Assembly: GCA_026415985.1 (NCBI GenBank)
Contig: JAOAGA010000031.1
Coordinates: forward strand, 1-17,837
DNA: 17,837 nucleotides
Reading direction: 5' to 3'
DNA from: Pseudomonadota bacterium
Lineage (GTDB): Bacteria; CALINM01
The position numbers were made by a program, and so were the translations under genes. Position 1 is the stretch's first letter; each line of letters begins with the position of its first letter. Shown here one piece after another: positions 1-6,495 of this stretch. Under the pieces are notes generated by a model, which was not told the DNA's origin, ran no database searches, and worked only from the letters and a program-made list of their open reading frames with translations.

Positions 1-28
1 GTGATATGTGAGATGTGATACGTGAGGG
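1..28. repeat. Short imperfect tandem repeat, 14-base period
   Basis: Two copies of a 14-base unit lie side by side: GTGATATGTGAGAT (1-14) and GTGATACGTGAGGG (15-28). A partial third copy begins GTGAG at 29. The array starts at the window edge, so its true length is unknown. It lies in non-coding DNA upstream of the transporter gene. It has no spacers, so it is not a CRISPR array. Confidence 0.6.
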
Positions 29-45
29 GTGAGTGGGGAAACTCG

Positions 46-51
46 TATAAT
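46..51 (+). promoter_or_regulatory. Probable -10 box of the EamA transporter gene
   Basis: A perfect TATAAT lies at 46-51, 47 bases before the ATG at 99. The -35 region is poor: GTGAGG at 22-27 with an 18-base spacer, inside the tandem repeat. A transcript would start near 58. The ribosome site is also weak, with GAGG at 82-85 about 13 bases before the first ATG and 16 before the second. Confidence 0.4.
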
Positions 52-98
52 ACCTGCCTTAATCTTTTACTGTTATCAGGTCTGAGGTTTTTTAAAAA

Positions 99-1007
99 AT
101 GATGAATAGAAAAACTGTTATCTTTAATCTTCTTATTGTATTCGCAATGGTTATCTGGGGAGGAACCTGGGTATCAGCCAAGGCAATATCAAATATTGCT
201 GAGCCTATGGTACTAACTTTTATAAGATTTTTTTTCAGTGTAATCTTTTTTATCCCTGTCATCTTCGTTAGCAAAACATCATTGAAATTAGAGAAAGATA
301 AAGTAAAGTTTTTAATTTTTGGCTCATTTTCTATGGCTATATACTTTCTTTTGTTTTTTAAAGGTTTACAGCGAGGTTATGCCAATATGGGGGGAGTTTT
401 AGTTACCTCTCTTATCCCCATATACACGCTATTAATAAATAAGATCCTGTTTAAAAGAAAATTTGCTCCTGTCGACTACATAGGGGTTTTGATCGGTTTA
501 TCAGGCGGTATGATAATAATTAGGTTTTGGGATATTAACGTAGAAAATCTTTTTAAAACGGGTAACATATATTTTATTATATGTCCTGTTTTGTGGTCAC
601 TTGTTACTGTAAGTAGCGAAAAGATGGGAAGAGAAAGCTCTTCAATTGCCTTTGGTTTTTATAGCCATTTAGTATCAGCCATGCTTTTTCTTTTTTTTCT
701 CGATTTAAATGTTTTAAAGGGCTTGCCATTGAACCTTTTTTTCTGGGGCAATATTTTCTATCTGTCAGTAATATCAAGCGTTTTAGCAACAACACTATAT
801 TTTTACTCAACTAGTAAGATAAACTCCTTTAGGACAAGTGTTTTCACCTTCATTGTGCCGGCGAGCAGTTTGTTACTGAGCATGATTTTTTTATCAGAAA
901 AGCCGGAGGTAACTACACTTATAGGCGGAACATTATCGGTCTTTGCAACTATACTTATAAATTATGGAGGATTTAAAAGAGCAGAGTCTTTAATCGATAA
1001 ATATTAA
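99..1007 (+). CDS. EamA/DMT-family transporter (drug/metabolite exporter type)
   Basis: This 302-residue protein is almost entirely hydrophobic, with about ten predicted transmembrane segments. That matches the usual length and topology of the EamA (DUF6) drug/metabolite transporter family, which are inner-membrane permeases built from two repeated five-helix halves. The first segment ends in WGGTWVSAKAI, the typical 'WGxxF/W' region at the start of an EamA repeat. A GVLIGLSGGMIII stretch lies near residues 129-141. The C-terminal half ends in LIGGTLSVFATILINYGG, the common family ending. The substrate cannot be read from sequence; relatives export amino acids or metabolites. Two ATGs occur in tandem (99 and 102), and either could be used. 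The gene stands alone and converges on the minus-strand operon after it, with 67 bases between them and no clear terminator seen. Confidence 0.88.
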   Translation: MMNRKTVIFNLLIVFAMVIWGGTWVSAKAISNIAEPMVLTFIRFFFSVIFFIPVIFVSKTSLKLEKDKVKFLIFGSFSMAIYFLLFFKGLQRGYANMGGVLVTSLIPIYTLLINKILFKRKFAPVDYIGVLIGLSGGMIIIRFWDINVENLFKTGNIYFIICPVLWSLVTVSSEKMGRESSSIAFGFYSHLVSAMLFLFFLDLNVLKGLPLNLFFWGNIFYLSVISSVLATTLYFYSTSKINSFRTSVFTFIVPASSLLLSMIFLSEKPEVTTLIGGTLSVFATILINYGGFKRAESLIDKY

Positions 1008-1074
1008 TTGTTGTCCGGTAATTTTTATCTGTCTTCATAAAATCAGACGATCAAAACCTTAAACTATCCCTTCA

Positions 1075-1506
1075 TTAAACTTCAATCTTACCTGCCAGTG
1101 GTATATTGAAAATCCTGAAGAAAATGCCTGAAAACTTTCCTCTCAGGAGGTTATTAATCCTTTCAACATAATTGTTATAGTGATTTACCTTTAAATGTAG
1201 TTCTTCGGTAAGATTATTGATTTTAATAATTTTTTCATCTGACAGGGATGATATTTTTTCTAATTTGTCTGAAAGCTCGTGTTCCTTAAGAAATCTTTCG
1301 TAAATATTTCTTTTAGTATTATTTATATGAACAAGTATTTCTCTTATCTCAGAGAAGACCGCCTTCAGATCATCACTGTCAGAAGTTATGCCCAAGGCTT
1401 CTCTGACATACTCTTCTCTGCGATTTAATAAAGAAATTACCTGTCCGAAAATTTTTTCTGCCTTGCTCTTATAAATAAAGAGAAGATAACTCCAATAAAT
1501 TATCAA
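1075..1506 (-). CDS. Small membrane-anchored coiled-coil protein, LemA-like
   Basis: The last gene of the minus-strand operon, 143 residues from the first standard start (TTG at 1506). It has an N-terminal hydrophobic segment, then long amphipathic helices (about 15-115) rich in Glu, Lys and Leu. The tail contains LNRREEYVREAL (about 27-38) and HYNNYVERINNL (about 108-119) before a hydrophobic end. These resemble the 'RR-x-L-x-P' helix and the 'YN-x-x-V-x-x-(F/N)N' helix of LemA proteins, which are membrane-tethered helical bundles of unknown function. The similarity is partial, so this is a divergent LemA-like protein at best. The start is doubtful. A strong GGAGG at 1563-1567 lies well upstream, and codons 1560-1507 in the same frame extend the membrane helix, but no ATG, GTG or TTG lies near that RBS. 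The protein may begin near 1557-1560 at ATT or ATC. Confidence 0.6.
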   Translation of the reverse strand: MIIYWSYLLFIYKSKAEKIFGQVISLLNRREEYVREALGITSDSDDLKAVFSEIREILVHINNTKRNIYERFLKEHELSDKLEKISSLSDEKIIKINNLTEELHLKVNHYNNYVERINNLLRGKFSGIFFRIFNIPLAGKIEV

Positions 1507-1566
1507 TGTTATTATAGCAATACTAATAAATGTTAGAAAAAAGGACAGATAAAAGATAATAGCCTC

Positions 1567-2163
1567 CTACCAGAGATTTTCTTTACAAGAAGAGTTAGAG
1601 AGTAAATTTTTATACATTGCTATTTTCATTGAGTGTTCCAATGTGGATGTATAGGAAAGGGCTTCTTCAAGAAGCATTCCTGTTGCGAAGGTGCCATGTC
1701 CTTTAAGAACAACAATCTTAAAGTTTTTAAGATATTCCGGCAGTATTTCTGCTACTTCTTTTGCTCCTACGGTCAGACCTGCTGAGACAACAGGCACCTT
1801 TTTTAAGATATAACTTCCTTCGGAATCTTCCAAAACAATCTCTTCTGATATTAATGATTTTGCCACAGTAACAGGTGGATGGGAGTGAAATATAGCCAAA
1901 GCAGATGTGTTATTGTAAATGGCTCTGTGAACGATGATCTCCGTTGAGGCAACCGTTACAAAGGTATCATTTTCCTTTAAAGATGTCTCGACGATATCTT
2001 CTTCAGTAAGAGAACCAAGCATGGAACCACGCCTTGTAATTACTATTTTATCTCCTATCCTTACACTCATATTACCACCATGGGCAGAGAAAAGTCCCTG
2101 CTCCCATCCGAGTCGCCCTATCTTTATAAACTCATCAATTATATCCTGAGCTCTTTTTTGCAT
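1567..2163 (-). CDS. Class II aldolase/adducin family protein (L-fuculose-phosphate aldolase type)
   Basis: The 198 residues match the usual size of zinc-dependent class II aldolases of the fuculose-1-phosphate/ribulose-5-phosphate epimerase family. These cleave a ketose phosphate to dihydroxyacetone phosphate plus an aldehyde. Visible signatures are the phosphate-loop region AHGGNMSVR (27-35), TRRGSMLG (43-50), the catalytic Glu in STEIIVHRAIY (E75), the zinc ligands H93 and H95 in FHSHPP, and the third zinc His, H156, in KGHGTFATG. The substrate is not fixed by these motifs; fuculose-1-P, 5-deoxyribulose-1-P or methylthioribulose-type sugars are all possible. It starts with ATG 6 bases after the oxidoreductase stop codon, with no clear Shine-Dalgarno, so translation is probably coupled. 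Its own TAG overlaps the RBS of the next gene. Its position beside an aldehyde oxidoreductase suggests that enzyme oxidises the aldehyde product, which is inference. Confidence 0.88.
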   Translation of the reverse strand: MQKRAQDIIDEFIKIGRLGWEQGLFSAHGGNMSVRIGDKIVITRRGSMLGSLTEEDIVETSLKENDTFVTVASTEIIVHRAIYNNTSALAIFHSHPPVTVAKSLISEEIVLEDSEGSYILKKVPVVSAGLTVGAKEVAEILPEYLKNFKIVVLKGHGTFATGMLLEEALSYTSTLEHSMKIAMYKNLLSNSSCKENLW

Positions 2164-2169
2164 TGTTAG

Positions 2170-3864
2170 TTAATGATAAATCTTTATTTTTAATTCTTCC
2201 AGTTTTTCTTTTTTTGGAAAGCCATTGTTGTCCCATCCTCTGCCCCTGTAATACTCATCAAGCATATCATTATAACCATCAAAAATGAGCCTCTGTGGAA
2301 GTAGATCATCCTTTCTGTCAAAGCCGTTTAGGCAATTTATATATCTTTCAAGGTTATATATTCTTTCGCCTATCTTAAGGTATTCTTCTGTGGAAATCTC
2401 ACAGCCTGCATAGGCTGATATTAGTCTGGAAAGGTAGTCGTCTCCTACTGCAAGAGATAAGAATCTGCAGAAAATTGCGCTGTCTGCAGAAGAGTGTGAG
2501 TTTTGTAAATAGATTACCAAACCAGACTTGCCCTTCTTAATGAACCTGTTTTGTAGCTTTGGGATACCTAAGACCTCTACCGCTACCATATAGGCTCTCA
2601 GATGGCAGGCACCCCTGTTGGAAGTCCCGTAGGACAGGGCCATACCATAAATACTTTTGGGATGATAGGCAGGCAGTTCAAGCCCCTTTACTGTCATTGA
2701 TAAATCAGGTTTTTTAAGCTCCTTTGATAGTCTTAGACTTCCCTGAGCAATGAGTTTGCCCTCGTCTTCACTTCTTAGGGTTTTTTCTATTAATGAATAA
2801 ATAAGCTTATCATTTCCGAAGTTTAGGTTCATCGCTTCAAGATAACAGGCAATTGAGCCTCCTAATGATATGGTATCTACTCCATACTCATAACAGAGCT
2901 CATTTATCTCTATTAGTAGTTCTATATCAGATATACCTAAGTTGGCTCCCAAAGCCCAGAGTGTTTCAAACTCTGGTCCTTCTCCTCTATCAGTAACTCT
3001 CCCGCAGGCAACGGGACAGGACAGGCATGCCCTTCTTTTTTTGACATAACTCTTAAGACTTTCACCGGAGATAATATCTGCTTTATCGAAATGGTCTTCC
3101 AAAAAATTTTTATGAGGAAGAATCTTAAGCTCATTTATAAGATTCATCAGAACAGATGTACCAAAATCAGGAAGCCCCTTTGATGTAATAGGGTTTCCAT
3201 GTAACCACTTTCTGATTTCATTCTTAACGAAAGAAAATCTGTTTTCATCGTAAATACTGTCCTTTGCGTTAGCCAATTTTATTGTGATAGCGGACACACC
3301 TTTCCTGGCGAGAATATAACCAAGACCGCCTCTGCCAAAAAATCTTCTGTCAGAAACTGCATTTCCATAAAGAACACCCTTTTCTGAAGAGGGACCTATT
3401 AAAACTGACGAAATATTATCTCCAAAAAGCTCCTTTAATCTTTCTACTCTTTGAGATATTAATAAATTTTTTAGGGAAGAGTTGATAAATTTAACCTCTT
3501 CATTTTCTATAGCTATTATGCTCTCCTTTTTTGCCTTACCGATTAAAACGATACCGTCTACGCCTTGAGTTTTTAAGTAATACCCTGCTTTTCCACCGCA
3601 GGAGCTATCAAAAATGGTATTGGTCAGGGGTGATTTAAATACACTATGAAACCTGCCTGTCATAGGTGCCTTTGATAAAGTTAGTGGGCCCGTTAGGAAA
3701 AATACCGGCAAATCTTCAGGCTCTGTTTTTTTGTTGGCATAATCGATAAAAAGCCTGACCCCTAATCCCCTTCCTCCTAAGAAGTCTCTTAAATAATCGG
3801 AAGGAACCTCTTTTTTTTTGAAACTTTCCTTTTCTAAATCAATCTCTAAAAGTTTATACTTCAT
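2170..3864 (-). CDS. aor: Aldehyde:ferredoxin oxidoreductase, tungsten (AOR family)
   Basis: This 564-residue protein belongs to the AOR family. These cytoplasmic tungstopterin enzymes oxidise aldehydes to carboxylates, or reduce acids, using ferredoxin. The N-terminal domain shows FLGGRGLGVRLF (28-39), GPLT...APMTGRFH (59-73) and the CGGKAGYYLK pterin-contact region (89-98). FGRGGLGYILARKG follows at 176-189. The 4Fe-4S ligands are C280, C283 and C287 in ACLSCPVACG, with a distant fourth, probably C466 in AIFCRF. EFETLWALG (298-306) holds the conserved acidic active-site segment, and RGACHLRAY (418-426) is the second pterin loop. It is slightly shorter than typical 600-620-residue members, but all domains are present. 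The ATG lies inside the last codons of folK (11-base overlap) with no obvious Shine-Dalgarno, implying coupled translation. The substrate is unknown. The adjacent aldolase suggests a small aldehyde. Confidence 0.93.
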   Translation of the reverse strand: MKYKLLEIDLEKESFKKKEVPSDYLRDFLGGRGLGVRLFIDYANKKTEPEDLPVFFLTGPLTLSKAPMTGRFHSVFKSPLTNTIFDSSCGGKAGYYLKTQGVDGIVLIGKAKKESIIAIENEEVKFINSSLKNLLISQRVERLKELFGDNISSVLIGPSSEKGVLYGNAVSDRRFFGRGGLGYILARKGVSAITIKLANAKDSIYDENRFSFVKNEIRKWLHGNPITSKGLPDFGTSVLMNLINELKILPHKNFLEDHFDKADIISGESLKSYVKKRRACLSCPVACGRVTDRGEGPEFETLWALGANLGISDIELLIEINELCYEYGVDTISLGGSIACYLEAMNLNFGNDKLIYSLIEKTLRSEDEGKLIAQGSLRLSKELKKPDLSMTVKGLELPAYHPKSIYGMALSYGTSNRGACHLRAYMVAVEVLGIPKLQNRFIKKGKSGLVIYLQNSHSSADSAIFCRFLSLAVGDDYLSRLISAYAGCEISTEEYLKIGERIYNLERYINCLNGFDRKDDLLPQRLIFDGYNDMLDEYYRGRGWDNNGFPKKEKLEELKIKIYH

Positions 3865-4342
3865 CTATTTTTTCTATGCCAAGATTATCCTTGATATCAT
3901 TTTTGAGCTCTGAGACAGTTTTTTTTAACAAAGGATGGATAAATTGTGAATCAATCTCCCAAAGAGGATACAAGACAAAGGATCTCTCTTTCATCTTTGG
4001 ATGGGGAACTGTTAAAACGGAATCCTGATATATAAGGTCATCATAAAAAATTATATCCAGGTCTATTAATCTTGGCCCGTATTTAATGGTTTTTTCTCTT
4101 CCCATCTGTGTCTCTATCTTTTTGACTAAACAGAAGAGATCTTTAACATTTAAACCTGTCTCTGTAACCACTACAGAGTTTATAAAGAATGGCTGATCTT
4201 TCAGACCATAGGGCTCTGTTTTATAAAAAGATGAGCTCTTTATCACCTTTAGACCCTCTGCAATGAGTAGAGAAACTGCCCTGTTAATATTTTCTGCCGG
4301 GTTACCCAGATTTGATCCCAATGCAATATAAGCACGGCTCAT
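3854..4342 (-). CDS. folK: 2-amino-4-hydroxy-6-hydroxymethyldihydropteridine pyrophosphokinase (HPPK)
   Basis: FolK transfers pyrophosphate from ATP to 6-hydroxymethyl-7,8-dihydropterin, the step before dihydropteroate synthase in folate synthesis. The 162 residues match a stand-alone HPPK. Landmarks are the N-terminal ALGSNLGN (7-14), SSFYKTEPYG (37-46), QPFFINSVV (50-58), the catalytic and metal-binding stretch GPRLIDLDIIFYDD (104-117, two Asp of DLD) and VPHPKMKERSFVLYPL (about 127-142). The ATG follows the dapL stop codon with no gap, and the end overlaps the oxidoreductase start. No folP, folB or folE lies in the window, so the folate genes are scattered. Its place between an amino-acid gene and a tungstopterin enzyme need not mean a functional link. 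Confidence 0.95.
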   Translation of the reverse strand: MSRAYIALGSNLGNPAENINRAVSLLIAEGLKVIKSSSFYKTEPYGLKDQPFFINSVVVTETGLNVKDLFCLVKKIETQMGREKTIKYGPRLIDLDIIFYDDLIYQDSVLTVPHPKMKERSFVLYPLWEIDSQFIHPLLKKTVSELKNDIKDNLGIEKIDEV

Positions 4343-5506
4343 TTAAAACTTAACGCCCTTTATCCTTTCTATTGCCTCTTTAAGTCTGTTCTGATTAACG
4401 GTGAGAGCAATTCTGAAATAACCTTCTCCGTACTCTCCAAATCCGATTCCCGGGGTTAATACTACGCCTGTTTCTTCTAAAATTTTTCCACAGAAGGTTC
4501 TTGAATCTATATTATCAGGTGTTTTTACCCAGACATAAAAGGTTGCCTTAGGATAGAAGACTTCATAACCCATTTTAGAAAGCTCAGCTACAACAAAATC
4601 TCTTCTTTCCTTATATATCTTTCTGTACTCTTCTACGCAGGATTGGTCACCGGAAAGTGCCTCTATACCTGCTTCCTGAACAGCCTGAAATATTCCGGAA
4701 TCAACATTTGTTTTAATCTTTCCAAGTCCTTCGATTATTGAAGGATTTCCAACAGCAAACCCTATTCTCCATCCGGTCATACTATAAGTTTTTGATAGGG
4801 AATGCATCTCAATGGCAACTTCCCTTGCTCCTTCAACATTAAAAATGCTCATTGGTGCCTCTTCATAAAAAAGCTCTGAATAGGCCATATCATGGCAGAC
4901 GATAAATTTATAGGTTTTAGCAAGTTTTATTACTTCTTCAAAAAAGCTTTTATCTGCTACTGCTGAAGTAGGATTATTGGGGTAGTTAATGTGCATAATC
5001 TTGGTCTTTCTTAAGACATTTTCCGGGATGGCCTTAAGGTCTGGCAAAAAGTTGTTTTCTCTCTTAAGGGGCATAATATGACTTATACCACCAGCAAAGA
5101 GAGTTCCTATATTGTAAACAGGATAGGCGGGATCTGGAACAAGGACGTAATCTCCCGGGTTAACAAAAGCAAGAGGTATGTGGGCAATTCCCTCTTTTGA
5201 ACCGATTAAAGAAACTACTTCGGAATCAGGGTCAAAAGATACATCAAATCTTTTTTTCATCCAGTCGCTTGCAGATTTCCTAAACTCAAAAAGCCCTTCA
5301 TAATCGGGATATTTATGATTTTTAGGATCTTCTGCGGCCTTTTTAAGCCTTTCTATTATATGCTTTGGTGTAGGTAAATCGGGATCACCAATGCCTAAAC
5401 TTATTATGTCGATCCCTTTTTTGGCGACCTCTTTTTTCTTCCTATCTATTTCAGCAAAAAGATAGGGTGGTAATTTACTCAACCTCTCTGCCTTTTCAAA
5501 AACCAT
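4343..5506 (-). CDS. dapL: LL-diaminopimelate aminotransferase (class I/II PLP aminotransferase)
   Basis: A fold-type I aminotransferase of 387 residues. The N-terminus (FEKAERLSKLPPYLFAEID, residues 3-21) is characteristic of LL-diaminopimelate aminotransferases. These convert tetrahydrodipicolinate plus glutamate directly to LL-diaminopimelate for lysine and peptidoglycan, bypassing the succinylase and acetylase routes. PLP-site residues are visible: N178 in NYPNNPT, D206 in CHDMAYS, the Schiff-base K239 in HSLSKTYSMTGWRIGF, R247, and the substrate-carboxylate R365 in GYFRIAL. An AAGGAGA Shine-Dalgarno precedes the ATG by about 6 bases, and a good promoter lies upstream, making this the first gene of the minus-strand operon. 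A general aspartate or alanine aminotransferase is the alternative. The N-terminal signature and full-length agreement favour DapL. Confidence 0.85.
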   Translation of the reverse strand: MVFEKAERLSKLPPYLFAEIDRKKKEVAKKGIDIISLGIGDPDLPTPKHIIERLKKAAEDPKNHKYPDYEGLFEFRKSASDWMKKRFDVSFDPDSEVVSLIGSKEGIAHIPLAFVNPGDYVLVPDPAYPVYNIGTLFAGGISHIMPLKRENNFLPDLKAIPENVLRKTKIMHINYPNNPTSAVADKSFFEEVIKLAKTYKFIVCHDMAYSELFYEEAPMSIFNVEGAREVAIEMHSLSKTYSMTGWRIGFAVGNPSIIEGLGKIKTNVDSGIFQAVQEAGIEALSGDQSCVEEYRKIYKERRDFVVAELSKMGYEVFYPKATFYVWVKTPDNIDSRTFCGKILEETGVVLTPGIGFGEYGEGYFRIALTVNQNRLKEAIERIKGVKF

Positions 5507-5546
5507 TTTTGTCTCCTTATTACATAGCCTTAAAATCAGGATTTTA

Positions 5547-5574
5547 ATTATACAAAAATATTAACCCATATCAA
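5547..5574 (-). promoter_or_regulatory. Promoter of the dapL-folK-aor-aldolase operon
   Basis: Read on the minus strand, TTGATA (5574-5569) and a perfect TATAAT (5552-5547) are separated by 16 bases. This is a close sigma-70 match. Transcription would start near 5540, giving a leader of about 33 bases that contains the AAGGAGA ribosome site of dapL. Confidence 0.6.
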
Positions 5575-5652
5575 AATTAAAAATATTAAGAAAAAAACCA
5601 CGCTGCTGACTTTAAATTTTATTAAAGATAAAATTTTTTTACTGATATTAAA

Positions 5653-5689
5653 ATATTGTGTTGACACATTATAAAAACTTAGGTAAATT
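5653..5689 (+). promoter_or_regulatory. Promoter and candidate operator of the XRE-cupin gene
   Basis: TTGACA (5661-5666), a 17-base spacer and TAAATT (5684-5689, 4 of 6 matches) form a likely promoter whose start site would be near 5696. The -35 box is embedded in an imperfect palindrome at 5653-5672. The left half ATATTGTGTT matches the reverse complement of the right half, ATAATGTGTC, at 8 of 10 positions. A dimeric HTH regulator bound there would block RNA polymerase, which suggests autoregulation. Promoter and palindrome are seen in the sequence; the regulator binding is inferred. Confidence 0.5.
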
Positions 5690-5699
5690 AAAAAAACCT

Positions 5700-6275
5700 A
5701 TGGATGAAATCTCCTTTGATATAGGGAAAAAGATAAAAGATTTAAGACTTAAGGCAGGCCTTACCTTAAAGCAGGTTGCAAAAGAGACGGGCTTTTCTCC
5801 AGCTCTTATCTCACAAATTGAAAACAACAATATTTCACCGCCAATTGCTACTCTTGCAAAGCTTGCCAGCTATTTTAATGTAAAAATCGGATATTTTTTT
5901 GAGGACGACACAACCCCTGTTAAATATACCGTCTGCAGAAAAAATCAGGGGAGAAGAATAGACAGGGTAATATCCAAAAGCGGAAAAAGACATGGTTATA
6001 TTTATCAGGCCCTTGCCTTTGATTTTCCTGATAAGACAATGGAGCCTTTCCTGATTACTTTAGACTCCGGAGTTGATGATTCGGAAAATATGTATAGCCA
6101 TAATGGTGAGGAGTTCATTATGGTAACAAAGGGTGAGATACTGGTTTTAATAGAGGGAGAAAAAATTAACCTAAAGGAAGGCGATTCTATATACTTTGAC
6201 TCCTCTGCCAAGCACAGGGTATTAAACTCTTCTGATAAAGAAGCTCAGATATTAGCAGTTATTAAGGAAAAATAG
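5700..6275 (+). CDS. XRE-family transcriptional regulator with C-terminal cupin domain
   Basis: The protein is 191 residues from ATG 5700. An N-terminal HTH_XRE domain spans residues about 8-65 (IGKKIKDLRLKAGLTLKQVA, then GFSPALISQIENN as recognition helix). A C-terminal cupin_2 domain spans about 110-185 (SHNGEEFIMVTKGEI, LKEGDSIYFDSSAKHRV). Such proteins bind operators as dimers and sense a small ligand in the cupin. A longer frame opens at GTG 5658, but that codon lies in the predicted operator and directly precedes the -35 box, so it would not be transcribed from this promoter. ATG 5700 is preferred. No Shine-Dalgarno precedes it, and the predicted transcript begins only about 4 bases before it, so the mRNA may be leaderless. 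The gene lies 8 bases from the next one and heads the methylmalonyl-CoA operon, its likely target. Confidence 0.87.
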   Translation: MDEISFDIGKKIKDLRLKAGLTLKQVAKETGFSPALISQIENNNISPPIATLAKLASYFNVKIGYFFEDDTTPVKYTVCRKNQGRRIDRVISKSGKRHGYIYQALAFDFPDKTMEPFLITLDSGVDDSENMYSHNGEEFIMVTKGEILVLIEGEKINLKEGDSIYFDSSAKHRVLNSSDKEAQILAVIKEK

Positions 6276-6283
6276 GGGGAAAA

Positions 6284-6481
6284 ATGGCGATAGAAAAAAA
6301 GAAAATATCGGCAATATTATCTGCTATTGAGATTTATCTGCAGGAAGAAAAAAGAAAGGAGATTGAGTTGTATAAACCATGTATAATCAAAGCGGAAACT
6401 AAAGAAAGTCCTTGGGTTAGATACGGAAGATATTTGGCCATGTCAGTAAGAAACCAATGCCAATCAAGATTATTTAAATAA
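6284..6481 (+). CDS. Small putative accessory subunit of a biotin-dependent carboxylase/decarboxylase
   Basis: A 65-residue gene with a clear ribosome site (AGGGGGA) 8 bases after the regulator and 14 bases before the carboxyltransferase gene. The N-terminal half is a charged helix (KISAILSAIEIYLQEEKRKE), followed by a short linker and a C-terminus with W-x3-GR-x2-M-x-x-R (SPWVRYGRYLAMSVRNQ). This arrangement, a helix ending in YLxEE and then a WxxxGRxxxM tail, resembles the very small hypothetical proteins found beside oxaloacetate or methylmalonyl-CoA decarboxylase genes, including soluble OadG/MmdD/E-like peptides. There is no membrane segment. I infer a stabilising or assembly subunit for the next gene product. 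The residue pattern and context support this, but no catalytic motif exists to prove it. Confidence 0.6.
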   Translation: MAIEKKKISAILSAIEIYLQEEKRKEIELYKPCIIKAETKESPWVRYGRYLAMSVRNQCQSRLFK

Positions 6482-6495
6482 AAACAGGGGGAGTT

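Noticed and set aside
1-33. CRISPR array
   Set aside because: The repeat unit is 14 bases with no unique spacers and no cas genes nearby.
1008-1074. Possible terminator between the convergent EamA and LemA-like genes
   Set aside because: Only weak 3-4 base pairings (around TCTG/CAGA) with no good U tract were found.
1934-2149. Plus-strand frame opposite the aldolase gene
   Set aside because: It is antisense to a conserved enzyme with intact motifs and has no recognisable domain.
5658-5699. GTG start 42 bases upstream for the XRE-cupin gene
   Set aside because: The codon lies in the predicted operator, directly before the -35 box, and the added 14 residues are not part of the HTH domain.
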